Notes: generated by a model from the sequence alone, not told the origin. Shown: positions 23,558-36,407, counted from the stretch's first letter. The stretch: 64,000 bases of DNA from Trachythela sp. YZ-2020 (GCA_016169945.1 JADLSH010000127.1:808501-872500), one strand, 5' to 3'. Numbers and translations: made by a program.

Positions 23558-26500
23558 TTATACAGGTCCTGACATTTCAAAGTGTGTATGTTCTCGTTGT
23601 TTCTCAATGATTTGACCAATTTTTTCTTCCAGATTAAAACCCATCAAATCTTTTCTTGTAATCATTCCAACTGCCCTAAAATTTATGACAAAATAATAAC
23701 TCAACATTCATGTCGAATTTCTGTTTAAAATACTGGTTCATTTAAAAAGTTATATCATACACTACAAATCTGGTTAGCATCTATTTTCAACACACTTCAG
23801 TTGGTGTTAAACTAAATTAATTATCTCAAACTTAATAATTCATGTGCACACGAAAGTAATATGCCACTTACCTATTGCATCTGTCAACAACGGTCAAATG
23901 CCTGAATGAAAACAAAGGAATTGCAGTCAAACACATGAATAATTCTTGAACAAAACACAACGGAAATCAGCACTGTATTGTTGTCATTATACCACGTAAT
24001 AAACATCCATAAAATAAGTCAACTTTGGCATCGAAATATTATTTCGTTACTTACCGTAATCCCAAGGTTCGGTATATGATATAGGTTCTGTGCAGTGAAA
24101 AATTCGACTGGACACTCAGTGCTGAATCGTTCACGTACGGCGACTAAATATAAATATAAAGTATTAATACATGTGTTCATAACTTGTAGCGTGAAGGCTC
24201 TATTTGAGACTTGCGATACATAGCTATTCACATTTAATGGCCTCTTAAGAAGTAAGAAGAGAGATTATTAGAGAGGGCTGAGATGAGAATGTTACGTGGA
24301 TACAAGGAATATCACTCCAAGAACATCTTACAAACGAGAGGCTACTGAGAGGAACAGCTGGAGTAGAAAGCATAGTCAAGAAAAGTAGAAGAAAAATAAG
24401 GTTTGAATATTTGATTAAACTGGATGACAGAAAATTTTCTAAGAGATGACAATGTTACTACGGATACAAAGAATATCACTCCGAGGACATCTTACAAACG
24501 AGGAAGTTAGAAGAAAAGATGGAGTACAAAGCATAGTTAAGAAAGTAGAAGAAGCAAGAATGAGATGGTTTCGACATTTGATGATAGAAAATTAGCTAAG
24601 AGACCATGGAAGGAATCTGTAAGAGGAGAAAGATCCAGAGGAAGACAAAGGATAAGATGGAGTGATGGAATTAAGAAGATATGGATTGGAGAGAATGAAC
24701 TTATGGAGGACGATATACAAGAAGGCCCCGACCCTCTTACCAAATCAATGAAAATATTAGCATATTGTTCTTCATCAGCATATTTGTGCAACTTGTTATT
24801 CAAATCTTCTGCATCAGGAAGATACGTCACAGACAGCTACAGAAGTTAATATGAAGAGAGGTTAAAGAAGAGGTCTTTAGGTCTCGAGGCGCAACACCTT
24901 AATATCGTACCAACCTTTTCATAATCGACATCTGTTATTTCATAATCCTGTACTCCATCTGCGCTGCTGTGAGGTTCGTTGTTGCTGAATTTTTTGTGTG
25001 ATAGTAGAATACTAATATCCAACCTGATTCAACGTTAAAGAAATTTGCAGAAAAAGTTTAGAAGCAGTTTAGACAGTAATGATAGCTATGGAGTATAAAT
25101 AAATGAAGTTCGTTTATATAATACTTACCTTGTAATAAGTCCTATGAAAACCTCATCGCCATCACGTAATTGTTTCACGATAGGAAAGCCACCATGAGGG
25201 GTCTCGAGCAGCACACGCGCCAAATGTTGAATGCTTACTGATGGCTGTAACACCTGCAAGACAGAAATAATGTCATTCATGATAGGTATAAGTTCTAAGT
25301 ATGTCAAAAACAAGGTTCTATTCATGTACCTCGGCTGGTGAAGACATGACATCTTTTGCTTGATACAACTCCAAATTTACACTAAACAAAGATGGGTAGA
25401 AAAAATGTAGAAAAAAACCTACTTTGTTATTGACAAAATTAAGGCAAAAGACGGCGATTTTTAACAGACTAAATACACTAGTAATGTAGAACTATAGTAA
25501 TCCAACTGCAGTATCAGGAAGAATGGAAAACATCTTAACGGACTACAACGAGGAACGTTTCAAATGTCCGCTAATAAGAGATGCTCGGCTTAATAGAGTG
25601 TCTGTCTGTTTCGACTCAGTAATTTCTTACTTTTCCTTGCCACCATGCGTGAACACCACTGGCTCTGAGTCCAGGAAAGGTATACACTTAAGCTCGAGAA
25701 GAGCATGGTACAACGGATGAGTGACGAAATCTCCGACCCATTTTGAGACCATTATCGCAACCATGATAGGAAGTAAGAATTGAATATCATTCGTGATTTC
25801 AATCTAGAATAACCAAGTTTTAAGCAGTTAATATTTTCACTCGTAACAGTTGAGCATGTGTTAGAAAATATAGAGACCAAATTTTTTTTTTAAATTTCTC
25901 TCACCATAATCACAGTCAAGGACATGGTCAATCTTGATACTCCGCCAAAAAATGAGGCTGCTCCAATCAAGGCAAACGCTCCAGGGTCCATCCACGCCCA
26001 CTCACCGTCCGTATGAACACCAAACAAATCTACCATTATTTTGCCGATAATTCTACCATATGTACCGCCTATAAAACTGTAATATACAGTGATGAAGAGC
26101 CGGGCTTTTGGATCAAAAGCTTCGCCAAATAGATAGATAGACATGAACATTTCCCCCACAAAAACAAGAGAAACGTTAGAATGTAAAACGATAAGAAATG
26201 ATGGCAATATTAGTGCTTACAGCATAGGTACCACCAGACCACTTGAAATTGCCGTTCCTGCTGCCCAACATGCCAAGATAAAATATACCACTAATACAGT
26301 CAGTAATGCACTAAATAAAAGAGCACATAGTCGTCATTGTCAAAGCTAAATAAATTGAATTCTTATTTCTTAACGTCAATTCCATACCCGTATGTGAATT
26401 CGCGATGTGTGTCTCTGGAGAATAGATGATGAATCGCTTCCTCGCCACTGGCAAACAGCAGCGTAGCAACTTTAAAAACAAACACAATAAATTTAGCCTT

Positions 26501-29500
26501 ATTAAGCAGCTATATTAAAGCTAGTTCTATTTATACTTGATATCCTGTTGATAGCTCTATCAGTTCTAAACTGTTCTCCCTAGATGTCCAGTAAGTGCCA
26601 TCTCTTGTAGGTCCAGTGTTACTACATGAGGAAACCAGAATACCAGAAGAAAAGCTGCGGTGTTTGGTAGGGTCAAAATAGAAGCACTCTTCTCACATGC
26701 GACTGAGGTGAAATTATAATCAGACAACTGCATATTGTAGGAATCAAACAGAGGTGAACGGCACATGTACTATACTCTATAACCACTGTACCACCAACGC
26801 TCTTATAAAACCGAAATATGAATAGAAAAGGCTGCAAGTATACCTTGATTAAAAGAACCGTTCGCATATTTTGTGCCATTCGCCATAAGTGTGATTCCTT
26901 CTTCACATGTGTAATTATTGACAGTTCTTTCTGTGTGCAGAGGACTGCGATGCTCAACCAAGCATTCGGCACTGACAAAATATTGAAAACATATCATGCC
27001 TTTAGACTATCAGGCAATAAGTTTGCACCATAAACGTATAGCGATCTTTTCAGTGATCTTTTCAAAACTTACTCAAATTCAGATCCCTCAAAAGAACACT
27101 CGAATTTTGAACACGAAAACGGAGATGGCAGAAACACAGAAACTGTCCCAACAATGACCTAAAACACAGTACAGTAAAGCCCCGCATAAATTGTTCCTGG
27201 TTTAGAGTTTTAATTAAACCTCTTATTGTATACAATGAAACTAGTGAATGAACTGTAATTTAACTGTTAATTATATAAACTTTATACCCATCATTTTGAA
27301 TATAGTTATGCAAGTTGAATTATGTTCTGAATTGCTGTTTTGATCAAATAAATGCATGCATGATGTGGTTGAAAGACGGCTTTTCTGTAGTCAATTAATA
27401 TCTTGTTTTGTGCTGCTTTTGTAAGTGAGGTCTCTAGTAAAAACTTACAGGCCTTACCATGAGCAGAAAAACTTCAAAGACTCGAACACAATTCTTCACC
27501 CATTTACGTTGTATCTTTGCCAGATTATATCTTCGAAATCTGTTGATCTTCATTGATATAGAAATATATATCGACGATCAAATACCTATTTACCATGTGC
27601 AAGAAAACATGACCAAAGAAAATATCACGAAGCCTACCTTCAAATTAATGAAAGTAAAAATTGCTCCAAAAAGTCCGCCCAAAAATCCGAGAATTGCAAC
27701 AGGAATAAAGACAAGGATATGTAACGCCACTCCATGATCGATCTGAAATTGAAAATAGATATATGTGCCATTTTTCAAAACGTGTTGTGGAGCACAGGAC
27801 AAGTATCCTCCTGTTCAATGCAACCAAATAAATGAAACAGTTAATTAATAAAGAGTCTTATCCTACCTGAAAAAGAATGTACCGCTCTGCTTTGAATAAT
27901 CCAAAGTCGCCTTCGTAGTTAAAACCTTTAAACGCTGAGTTGAAAAGATCCTATAATGTAGAAATGTTCGTTTTCAGGTAAGACTGTACTTAAGTAATCC
28001 CTTTTATACTGGATATCTCTATCAGTAAACCTGTGGGTCATTCTGTTTTGACCCAGTATTACTACAAGAGGGGGCATATCGGAGTAATCACAGAGCTGAA
28101 AAAAACGTGCAAGTCAAATATACTCACAGTGGTAAACGTGGCGACCATAGTGCAAAAGAAAATCTGCCAAGACAATTTCATATTCCAAAAGGAAGACACT
28201 TCCTCCATGGCGAACAATAAGCCACCAACTGGAGCACCAAATGCAGAAGCAACCCCTGCTCCAGCGCCCGCAGAAATAAAATTACGTCTGTAAGAGAAAG
28301 CCTGGTTAGATAAGGTTATATTGGCTTGATTTATACTAGAAACGGATGATCCGTCTGACCGAACTTGGGCAAAGAAAAGATCGTTCGTCTGATATTTCGT
28401 TTGTGTATAATAAACGCGGTAAACATACGGATCATCCCTCAAGACGATCTATCTGCATGACTTGTCTACACAGATGAACTTGTGTGCGTAGTTCGTCTTG
28501 ACGAATGATCTGTCTACGTGTATAAACACGGCATTAGAAGAACTCAGAAAAATATCAGGCATAATTTGTTCCCAGAACCATTACCAGTAAAGATGACGTT
28601 ATTCTAGCTAGTTCGTCTGGATTACTCGTCTTGTGTTTACACTAAGACAGACGATCTGTCAGACAGGTAATGCATTTTGACTGATGACACAATGTGTATA
28701 AAACTGGAATCAGGAAAATACCAGGCATGTGTACCCGGAACCATTGCAAGTATAGATCGCGTTATTCTACCTAGTTTGTCATCTTCTGTTATTAAGAAGC
28801 AAACTCAAATAGCGGCACTTGCCTGTCTTCAGGATTTCTGAATCTTTGAAAATATGGAAGGTTGAGTTTGAGTGTTGACGATCGAAACTGACTAAGACCA
28901 GCACCAATCAATCCACTGGAGAAAATCAAATGAGAATGAAAATCAAAGAACTCAAGCATTAGATAACGAATGTTTTACCCAGAAGTGATGGTGGGTTTTA
29001 CCAATCACTATCGTACGGCAGACGATGGTCTCCCGGCAGTTATCAGAGTGAGAAAATAATGTTTTGTTTTTTTCATTATATGTAGTAGTCTTGTATTTGA
29101 AGGTAAATAAATGCAATTGAGAGATGTAGTTTGCTGCCATCTGCTGCTCCGTAACGCTTACTGAGACCCAACAATAACGCAAGAGTGACTGTTACAAATA
29201 CACTACCCCAAATGAATCATGGGTCCCTCCGGGCCAACCGGAAGCCCCGACGCCACAGCACAAACACATGAGAAGAATTTCACTGCCATTGTTTTCACGT
29301 TAAAAATGTGGCGAACGATCGTTCCATTCAGAAAACCAATCAGTTCTGGGATACCTGATCCAGCTGCTGATGGACGCAAGAACTGCAAACGAAATCACAT
29401 ATCATTAGGTGTTGGTGACACAGTGGTTAGTGCACCTCTGTGACTAGGGTTCCATTTCTGCAGCATACAGTTATCTGATTATAATCTCAGCCCAGTCGTA

Positions 29501-31476
29501 TGTGAGAAGAGTACTTCCAGTTTGACTCTACCAAACACCACAGGTTTTCTGTCTCCTACTGTTAAACACTGCACCAACAGGGGTGGAACTTACTGGACCT
29601 AGGGAAACCAAGTTACTGTAGAACTGATAGAGCCATCCAACGTGCGTTACGTACCACAACCATGGATGACCCGAGTATAGCAAAAATAACACTGTATCCA
29701 ACAACCCAGAACCATGCAAGACCATACTCCTTCTCCTAAATAAACGTCAAATATTCAAATCTAAATTAACCATTAATTAGCTCCATTGAAGCGTTTTATG
29801 GAGCATAAATGCGTTAACCAAATTGTCTGCCCATGTGTCAATTCTTAACCATCGCACAATGCGTCTTAATGCGTTCTTCTGTTAATGCGAGAATTACCTT
29901 AATCAATTCGTTGGCCATTTCCCATTTATAACTGTAAAAAAATACGAACATGAAATGTTTTAACTTAATATAATTCATAATAAACCAATGTTTTCATGTT
30001 ATACTATATAAAACAAATTACCACAGTATAACTGTCAATCAAAGTAATTTCTTTTGTGTTTCTCTAGCTACTAACACTTACTCCATAATAAGGTCAATAA
30101 GCTGATGCAGTAGAAAGCCAACAAAACCCACAGTGAAGCCAATAAGACCCATCATTACCCATCTGTCCCAGTCAAGACGAGCTGGTTGACGTTTTATCCA
30201 GTTCTTATTCAGATCAAAAGAAAAATTTTAAGCCATGTTTGTAAATACAATCAGTTACCTTTCAGCATTTGTAGTACAAACATCTCTCTTCATACAAACA
30301 CCTCTCTAATACTGACACCTCTCTAATACTGACACCTCTCTAATACTGACACCTCTCTAATACTGACACCTCTCTAATACTGACACCTCTCTAATACCTA
30401 CACCTCTCTAATACCTACACCTCTCTAATAGCGACATTTCTCTAATTAGGACACTTTCTAATTTGAACAACACTCTAATATGGACACCACTTTAATGTAG
30501 ACACCTCTCTAATGTGGACATCCCCCTAATTTGAACACCTCTTTAATGTGGACACCTCTCTAATACGGACACCTCTCTAATATGGACACCTCTCTAATAC
30601 GGACACCTCTCTAATATGGACACCTCTCTAATACGGACACCTCTCTAATATGGACACCTCTCTAATACACCTCCCTCTCTCTAATATGGATACCTCTCCA
30701 ATATAAACACCTCTCTAATATGTGCATTAATTGAAAATCAAGCAAATATAATAAATTATATAATCCTGTACTTTTACAATACCCAACTAATGCAAGTATT
30801 TGCAATGGCATTCAATTCAGTATTCTATAGCATGTCGTTGATGGTGTATGTATCCAGTGATTACTCACTTACAGTAAACTGTAACATTTCTGAATAGACT
30901 GAGTATCGGGTATTTGACAGTTTATCGTACCTAAGTAATGCAAATATTTGATAGTGTACATTTAAAGGCATGTAATTTAGTATTTTATGGTGTGTTTATA
31001 ATGTGTATGTATTCAGTGATCACATAGGTACAATAGAATGGAAAATTTCGAAAAAAATAAATTATTTCGCAATATGCGCTAATTAGCTTAACCGGAAGTA
31101 AGTAACGAATCCGAAAACAAAAAATATATATACTTTAATACATCAAAACATTGAGAAACAACATCGATTCGTGCAAAATCTTTACTCCTAGTACCTTGTA
31201 CACGACGCTGTGTGGTGGAAAGTAATCTAAACTATCGTAGGTTGCCAACTGCTGCTTCTCTTCCTCCGTAAATTTGTGGTTGACATACGCACTTTCGAAC
31301 TCGCGTCCTTTCTGAAAGAAGCTCGTGCGAGCAAACGCAGGCAGCGTATCTTCATCTGCATGAGTAGAACGTACTCCGAAACGTCTTTGGATTAAAATAT
31401 TTTCGTTGCTTCCCTGGTTTGCGTCGGTCGAAATATTAGCACTCCTTTCGTCCGAGGAGCCTTCAGCGGAAGCCAT
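23558..31476 (-). CDS. CLC-6/CLC-7-like intracellular chloride/proton exchanger
   Basis: Twenty-three minus-strand exons: 31195-31476, 30082-30203, 29898-29931, 29655-29735, 29207-29382, 28823-28915, 28128-28287, 27867-27950, 27638-27742, 27458-27547, 27073-27158, 26844-26971, 26388-26469, 26221-26310, 25905-26076, 25631-25803, 25330-25381, 25129-25253, 24915-25023, 24741-24836, 24055-24143, 23872-23901, 23558-23675; 858 residues. Family marks: YDSLDY in the cytosolic N-terminus, GSGIP (181-185) for the anion site, the gating Glu in GPEGP (223-227), the tandem Glu of the proton path (MEE, 290-292), an inner-gate Tyr in HPLYHALL, and two C-terminal CBS domains ending GMITRKDL. Retained glutamates imply an exchanger of endosomes or lysosomes. 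GxEGP has Pro where CLC-6/7 have Lys. The intron after exon 6 is GC-AG. A repeat-rich first intron and antisense retrotransposon pieces are present. Confidence 0.93.
24240..24730 (+). pseudogene. Tandemly duplicated reverse-transcriptase tail
   Basis: Two related copies (about 24260-24450 and 24450-24730) read [12 protein letters not shown].., then [20 protein letters not shown], and finally [28 protein letters not shown]. This RGRQR..RW pattern is the usual C-terminus of non-LTR endonuclease/reverse-transcriptase proteins. It lies antisense in the intron between CLC exons 20 and 21. Frames are broken. Confidence 0.7.
26520..26800 (-). repeat. SINE, near full length, in a CLC intron
   Basis: Minus strand reads: GTGGTACAGTGGTTATAGAG head, GAATTATAATTTCACCTCAG-like middle, TCGCATGTGAGAAGAGTGCT, ACCAAACACCGCAG, CTGGTTTCCTCATGTAGTAA and the CTATCAACAGGATATC tail. 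Same strand as the CLC gene. Confidence 0.75.
28005..28095 (-). repeat. SINE tail fragment
   Basis: TACTGGATATCTCTATCAGT, TTGACCCAGTATTACTACA and GGAGTAATC are the family's 3' half in antisense on the plus strand. Confidence 0.65.
28330..28560. mobile_element. MITE with GATTTATAC ends in a CLC intron
   Basis: Left GGCTTGATTTATACTAG..ACGGATGATCCGTCTG and right GACGAATGATCTGTCTACG..TATAAACACGGC are imperfect inverted ends. Related sequence continues at 28610-28700 and at 10.03-10.32 kb. Confidence 0.6.
29405..29635 (+). repeat. SINE with clear tRNA-like promoter boxes
   Basis: GGTGACACAGTGGTTAGTGC (A box), TGTGACTAGGGTTCCATTTC (B box variant), TCTGATTATAATCTCAGCCC, TATGTGAGAAGAGTACTTCC, TTGACTCTACCAAACACC, then AACTGATAGAGCCATCC. 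Antisense to the CLC gene, in intron 4. Confidence 0.8.
30290..30722. repeat. 17-bp minisatellite in CLC intron 1
   Basis: About 25 copies of TACTGACACCTCTCTAA and variants where the TACTG part becomes TACCT, TACGG or TATGG. Higher-order alternation of CGG and TGG units appears at about 30550-30660. Confidence 0.9.
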
Positions 31477-31758
31477 ATTGGATTTTTGGCAACAGGGCAC
31501 CCGTACGGTGATTCTGATGGTACCAATAACGTACCATCCAGTGGATCACAGATATCACAGAATAAGAAATACCATGGTGATCAACCATATGTTATCACAG
31601 TGAAAAAATACTGTCAATAATCTTTTCATTTATCATGGTAGGAAATTTTTACAAAAAATAGAACACTCCAAGTCACTATACAGCTCAGTTTAGATTTTTT
31701 TTGTCGGCGTCGAGCCGACAAGCCGTCGTCAAATCAAACGTGCGAATCGGATATAAAC
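31477..31758. promoter_or_regulatory. Bidirectional promoter region between the CLC exchanger and DDX59
   Basis: Only 282 bp separate the two divergent start codons, so both promoters and 5' UTRs must lie here (or the UTRs overlap). CpG-containing sequence sits just upstream of DDX59 (TCGGCGTCGAGCCGACA region, about 31701-31725), which also forms a short palindrome. No TATA box is evident. Calling it a shared promoter is inference from spacing. Confidence 0.6.
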
Positions 31759-34700
31759 ATGGCGGCCAATTTTCACTTTGTTCCAAGGTCTGTCAATCAT
31801 AAACCGTCTAAAACTAAACAATCTTTGCAAGCGAAGCAACGAAATATTCAGAATAGATCAATTGACACTCAAGGTTCATTGTCGTCTTCTTTAGAGGGTA
31901 ATCGAAATGAAATCAAGGGTAAAAACTTGAGTCAAAAGTCGGTAGAAAGTTCGTCTGACATTGGCCAGAGTTCGATTCAATTCACTGAAAGTTCTGCAGC
32001 TTGTATAAACGAGATGTCTAGCCAGGAAAATGAGAGGGAATCTGTTGAGGACACCTCAGATATTGTTTATTTCAGTAAGAACCAGCGATGGCCGGAAGAG
32101 GACGAACCTGTATGTGTGGTCTGCGGCAAATATGGCGAGTTTATTTGTGACCAAACTGAACAAGACGTTTGTAGTAAAGAATGTAAGGCTAAAAATCTGA
32201 AAATAAAACGAGCAGCTGAAAAACAACAAGGAGAAGAGTCGGAAAGATTAGATTCTACAGATGATAAATTAAAATCAGAACAGAACTGTATTGAAAGAGG
32301 TGCATTTACCCCACAACAAAATGAAATATATAAATATAGCGTTCACCCGCAGATTGCCTCGTTAACCAACGAACAAGTCCAAGAACTGAGAAGTCGCATG
32401 GAGATTAGTATCAGGGGCGATAATAACGAGAGACCAATCTTAGCGTTTGCTCAATGTGGATTGAATGAACAGCTTTCTGAGAATTTAAACAAGTGTGGAT
32501 ATGTTACACCAACGCCAGTTCAAATGCAAGTCATTCCAGTTGCATTGGGTGGTCATGATCTGTTAGCATGTGCTCAAACAGGGTCTGGTAAAACAGCCGC
32601 CTTTCTGGTACCGATAATCACTAGAATTCATTATAATATTGGTATGTAATGTATACATTACATTGAAGTTCTTGTAGATGGAAATTTTGAGCAAAAATTA
32701 TATACATATTTTAGACCTTTCTAAAACATTTAAATACTTCAGTTACATTTTAGCTTTGCTTTGGTAAAGACAGGATTCAAAATGGATACTACCAAATTAG
32801 AATATAAAATACAATTGTTAGAAAAGAAAAATATTACCACCCAACACTTTCCCATTGCTGAGTAAAAGCAGATCTTTCTTGTCTCAGCGCCGTCGGTCAA
32901 AATGTCCGGTGTCTTTCATGTCATTTATGTCGGACAAAGTTAAAGTTTGGTCGGACATCAATACAGTTGGGTCGGACAAACGGTAAACCTCACTTTTCCT
33001 TTGGTCGTACAGAATGTCCGGTGCGTTTCTTTCTTGGTCGACACATTTATGGAATGGGGTCTGTGACCATTTTTATATTTAAAGTTGTCTGGGTAACCAT
33101 TGATACCAAACACTTTCCCTTAAAAAGTAAAATCATCTGGCACCGCACTAGAATGTGTAAAATTGTTTGAATGCATTCATCTTAATAATGGATTAACCTA
33201 TTAGCATTTAAGTTATCCCACCCTCAAAGAGTAAAATTGTCTAAATCATGAGTGTTAATGGGCCAGGACATTAAGACACATTGTAGAGCCTTAATGCGTT
33301 AACAGATAATTAGTCAGGTATTATCATGATCTATGTGTGACACTCACTTTTAAACTATAAAACTTATTTAGCTTCAAAGAGCTACTCTAGTTCATCCTCG
33401 GTACCTCAAGGTTTAGTTCTCGCCCCAACTAGAGAACTTTGTATGCAGATTGAAAGCCAAGCAAAGGAACTAATGTCAGGACTTCCTAACATGAGAACCG
33501 CGTTAGTCGTCGGTGGAATGCCGATGCCCAATCAGATATACAGATTACGGCAAGGAGTACAGATTGTGTTTGCCACGCCCGGTAGACTGGCAGAAATCTT
33601 AAGCAAGATTGATGTGGATTTCTCCAAGATTCAAATGTTGATTATTGATGAGGTTGATGTTCTCATGCAAATGGGATTTGAAAATCAGGTTGAGTTATGG
33701 TCAAGTTCTTGTTCTTGAACTTTACAAAACACTTGTCTGACTTAGCTAGACAGGGCTTTATATAATGACATGTTTTTGTGGCAGATGCGTGCATCAGCCC
33801 TGCTAAATCATGCTTACTTGAACACTTATCTTGCTATAATTCTCTAGGTGCAATCAATCCTAGAAAACATTCCACCTGTCAGACAAACACTTCTTTTCTC
33901 TGCAACTATTCCGCCGTCTGTGGAGAGAATCTCATCGACACTGTTAACCAATCCAGTCTGGATCTCCGTAGGGGCACCAAGCGCTCCAAATATGGACGTC
34001 AAGCAAGTCATTATCTGGGTGGAAGACAAGTCAAAAAAGAAAAGACTTTTTGCTTTGCTTAAAGATTCGAAATATTTCACTCCACCAATTTTGGTATTTG
34101 TGGACTCACGACTTGGGGCGGATATGTTGTCTGAAGCGATACAAGAGGTATTACGTTTGCCTTAATATCCATATACAATTCATAGCAGGGAGTCCGCAAC
34201 AACGTCAGGCAATTACTACGGTCCCGTTCGATTAACATAAACATTACAAATACGATGATGACATACAACGTAACAAGTGAAAAATAACATTACAATTAAT
34301 GCTCAATATTCTCCCCATTACAAGTAAAACTTTTGTGTGACGAGCGAAAACACATATTTTTGTTTTCTTTCAGACATGCAATGTTCGTTGCACCTCCATG
34401 CACGGTGAAAAAGTCCAAAGTGAACGAACAAGGATCTTAACTGCATTTCTTTCTGGGGACTATGATGTGCTGGTGTGTACTGGGGTTCTAGGTAGAGGTT
34501 TGGACCTGCGCTGTGTGAAACAGGTACGTCTTGTAGAAAACAGTTTGACCAATTGGAAAGGTGACATTCAATTTCCCGTAACAGATTCTTGACGAAGGGC
34601 ATTTAATGAGATGCATGTCAATGAGCCTGGTTGGCTGGGAAACTGATTTATTATTTCTGTGTTCATTTGTTTTTATTACACCTATAAATATCGCGGTGGG

Positions 34701-35587
34701 ATGAAATTATGTCGTCTTCAAAACACTTTTTGAGATTGAACAAACTGTGCGTTATATTACGGTTGTAATAGTGTCATTTTAATTTGCTTGTTTTTTTTTC
34801 TAACTACAGCGCCCAACAACAATATAGGTCAAAGTGGACATGCTTCGGACGACTAGCAGGATCAAACTACCTGACAAAATACAACAGAACTTCGACGTTT
34901 CGAGCGAAGTCCCTTCGTCTGGAAGTTAGTAAAGACAAAGGCCTTCGCTCGAAACGTCGAAGTTCTTGTTGTATTTTTTCAGGCAGTTTGATTCTACTAA
35001 TCGTCCAAAGCATATCGTTATCTCTACATTCACAGGCACCACGCATTCAAGATATTATCACAAAAGTGTCCATGCCGGTCAGATGGAATGAAGCATTCAT
35101 ATCGAAAATCCCACTTGACTCAGATTCCTCCTAGTGTCTGATATGAACACACAATGATTTTATATTCACTAACAAGGACATGCAGATCTCACTCCCGGTT
35201 TAATAGCTGTGCTCATATGGTCAGGCCCTTAAAAGGAAGTTTTCTTTGGCGTTCTAGGTAATCAACTTTGATATGCCATCGAGTGTGGACGAATATATCC
35301 ATCAAATTGGCAGAGCTGGTAGACTGGGCTCCAAAGGTCTCGCCATAACTTTCATTAACAATACGAACAAAGGCGTATTTCTCCACCTCGTAGAGACGGT
35401 CCAACCTCACGGAGTTAAATTGCCTGATGAACTAATAAATTCTCCTCACTTATCGTCCCAGCAGTACGAGAGAGAACATAAGAGAAAGAGTAGGAAACGT
35501 AAGCAGGAAGAGAGTTATGTGAATAGGGAGAATTTGATGGATATCTTGAAGAAAAGTACGTTCCGAAGAAGGCTGAAGGATCGTTGA
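31759..35587 (+). CDS. DDX59: DDX59, zinc-finger HIT + DEAD-box RNA helicase
   Basis: Exons 31759-32641, 33372-33688, 33848-34147, 34374-34523, 35258-35587; 659 residues, human about 619. A polar N-terminus is followed by a HIT-type zinc finger (Cys119, 122, 130, 138, 142: [16 protein letters not shown]), the Q-motif with [10 protein letters not shown], Walker A AQTGSGKT (272-279), APTREL, TPGR, motif II, SAT, the second RecA domain with GRGLD and HQIGRAGR, and a basic Lys/Arg-rich tail with [11 protein letters not shown]-dependent RNA helicases of this family act in RNA metabolism; human DDX59 mutations affect ciliary Hedgehog signalling. Motif II reads DEVD rather than DEAD (386-389), which is conservative. 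Intron 4 contains a 175-bp hairpin element. Divergent from the CLC gene, convergent with the ML-domain gene. Confidence 0.95.
34840..35014. mobile_element. Hairpin MITE in DDX59 intron 4
   Basis: Two arms of about 75 bp: TGCTTCGGACGACTAG..ACTTCGACGTTTCGAGCGAAG and CTTCGCTCGAAACGTCGAAG..CTAATCGTCCAAAGCAT. The arm end CAGGTAGTTTGA is shared with the 80-bp satellites at 35.7 and 53.4 kb. Confidence 0.8.
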
Positions 35588-35721
35588 ATCCTTTATGAAC
35601 TTACAAGTACTGTGAAGAGAAGGGATGTGAAGTTACCATCTTCACTCTTCAGACAATTTTCGCTAAGCCGTTATGGGCCTTGAAGCGTCATTCTTGATTA
35701 ATGGACTAACTTAGCGTGGAG

Positions 35722-36250
35722 TCCGGTGTAGGTAGTATTCTACAATAAGCTGCCGTGGTTTGTGTCTGAACTACCTGAAAAAGATATCTCAAACGTGAGG
35801 GTCCAGTGTAGGTAGTATTCTACAATAAGCTGCCGTGGTTTGTGTCTGAACTACCTGAAAAAGATACGTCAAACATGGTGGTCCAGTGTAGGTAGTATTC
35901 TACAATAAGCTGTCGTGGTTTGTGTCTGAACTACCTGAAAGAAATATCACAAACGTGGTGGTCCAGTGTAGGTAGTATTCTACAATAAGCTGTCGTGGTT
36001 TGTGTCTGAACTACCTGAAAAAGATGTCTCAAACGTGGTGGTTCAGTGTAGATAGTATTCTACAATAAGCTGTCGTGGTTTGTGTCTGAACTACCTGAAA
36101 GAGATATCTCGAACGTGGTGGTCCAGTGTTGGTAGTATTCTACAATAAGCTGTCGTGGTTTGTGTCTAAACTACCTGAAAAGATATCTCAAACGTGAGGG
36201 CCCAGTTTTAAAATAAGTTGTCGTGGATTGTGTCTGAACTAGGTCAATAG
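35722..36250. repeat. 80-bp satellite, about 6.5 copies, downstream of DDX59
   Basis: Unit starts GTCCAGTGTAGGTAGTATTC at about 35722, 35801, 35881, 35961, 36041 and 36121, and contains ACAATAAGCTGTCGTGGTTT and CTGAACTACCTGAAAAAGAT. Single diverged copies are at about 6005-6085 and 10980-11045; a second array is at 53.4 kb. It fills the spacer between convergent DDX59 and the ML-domain gene. Confidence 0.9.
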
Positions 36251-36407
36251 CGAAGTGCCTTCACTCAAAACCTCGACTAGTGTTTTTAATCCAATTTCCC
36301 AAGTAGTAAACCTGATTTGTCCATGCTACTTAATGGTTAATATAAAAGAACCCACACAACAACAATGCTTCGTGTTCTATTCTATTTAATGTTTCATTGT
36401 TTCATGA

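Noticed and set aside
24055..24143. Alternative frame ([13 protein letters not shown]) for CLC exon 21
   Set aside because: Splice phase 0 gives [18 protein letters not shown], which matches the second CBS domain.
29405..29460. tRNA gene from A and B boxes
   Set aside because: The boxes belong to a SINE head; no cloverleaf pairing or anticodon stem.
31477..31500. Earlier start for the CLC protein
   Set aside because: The first codon there is GTG; the ATG at 31476 is the first real Met.
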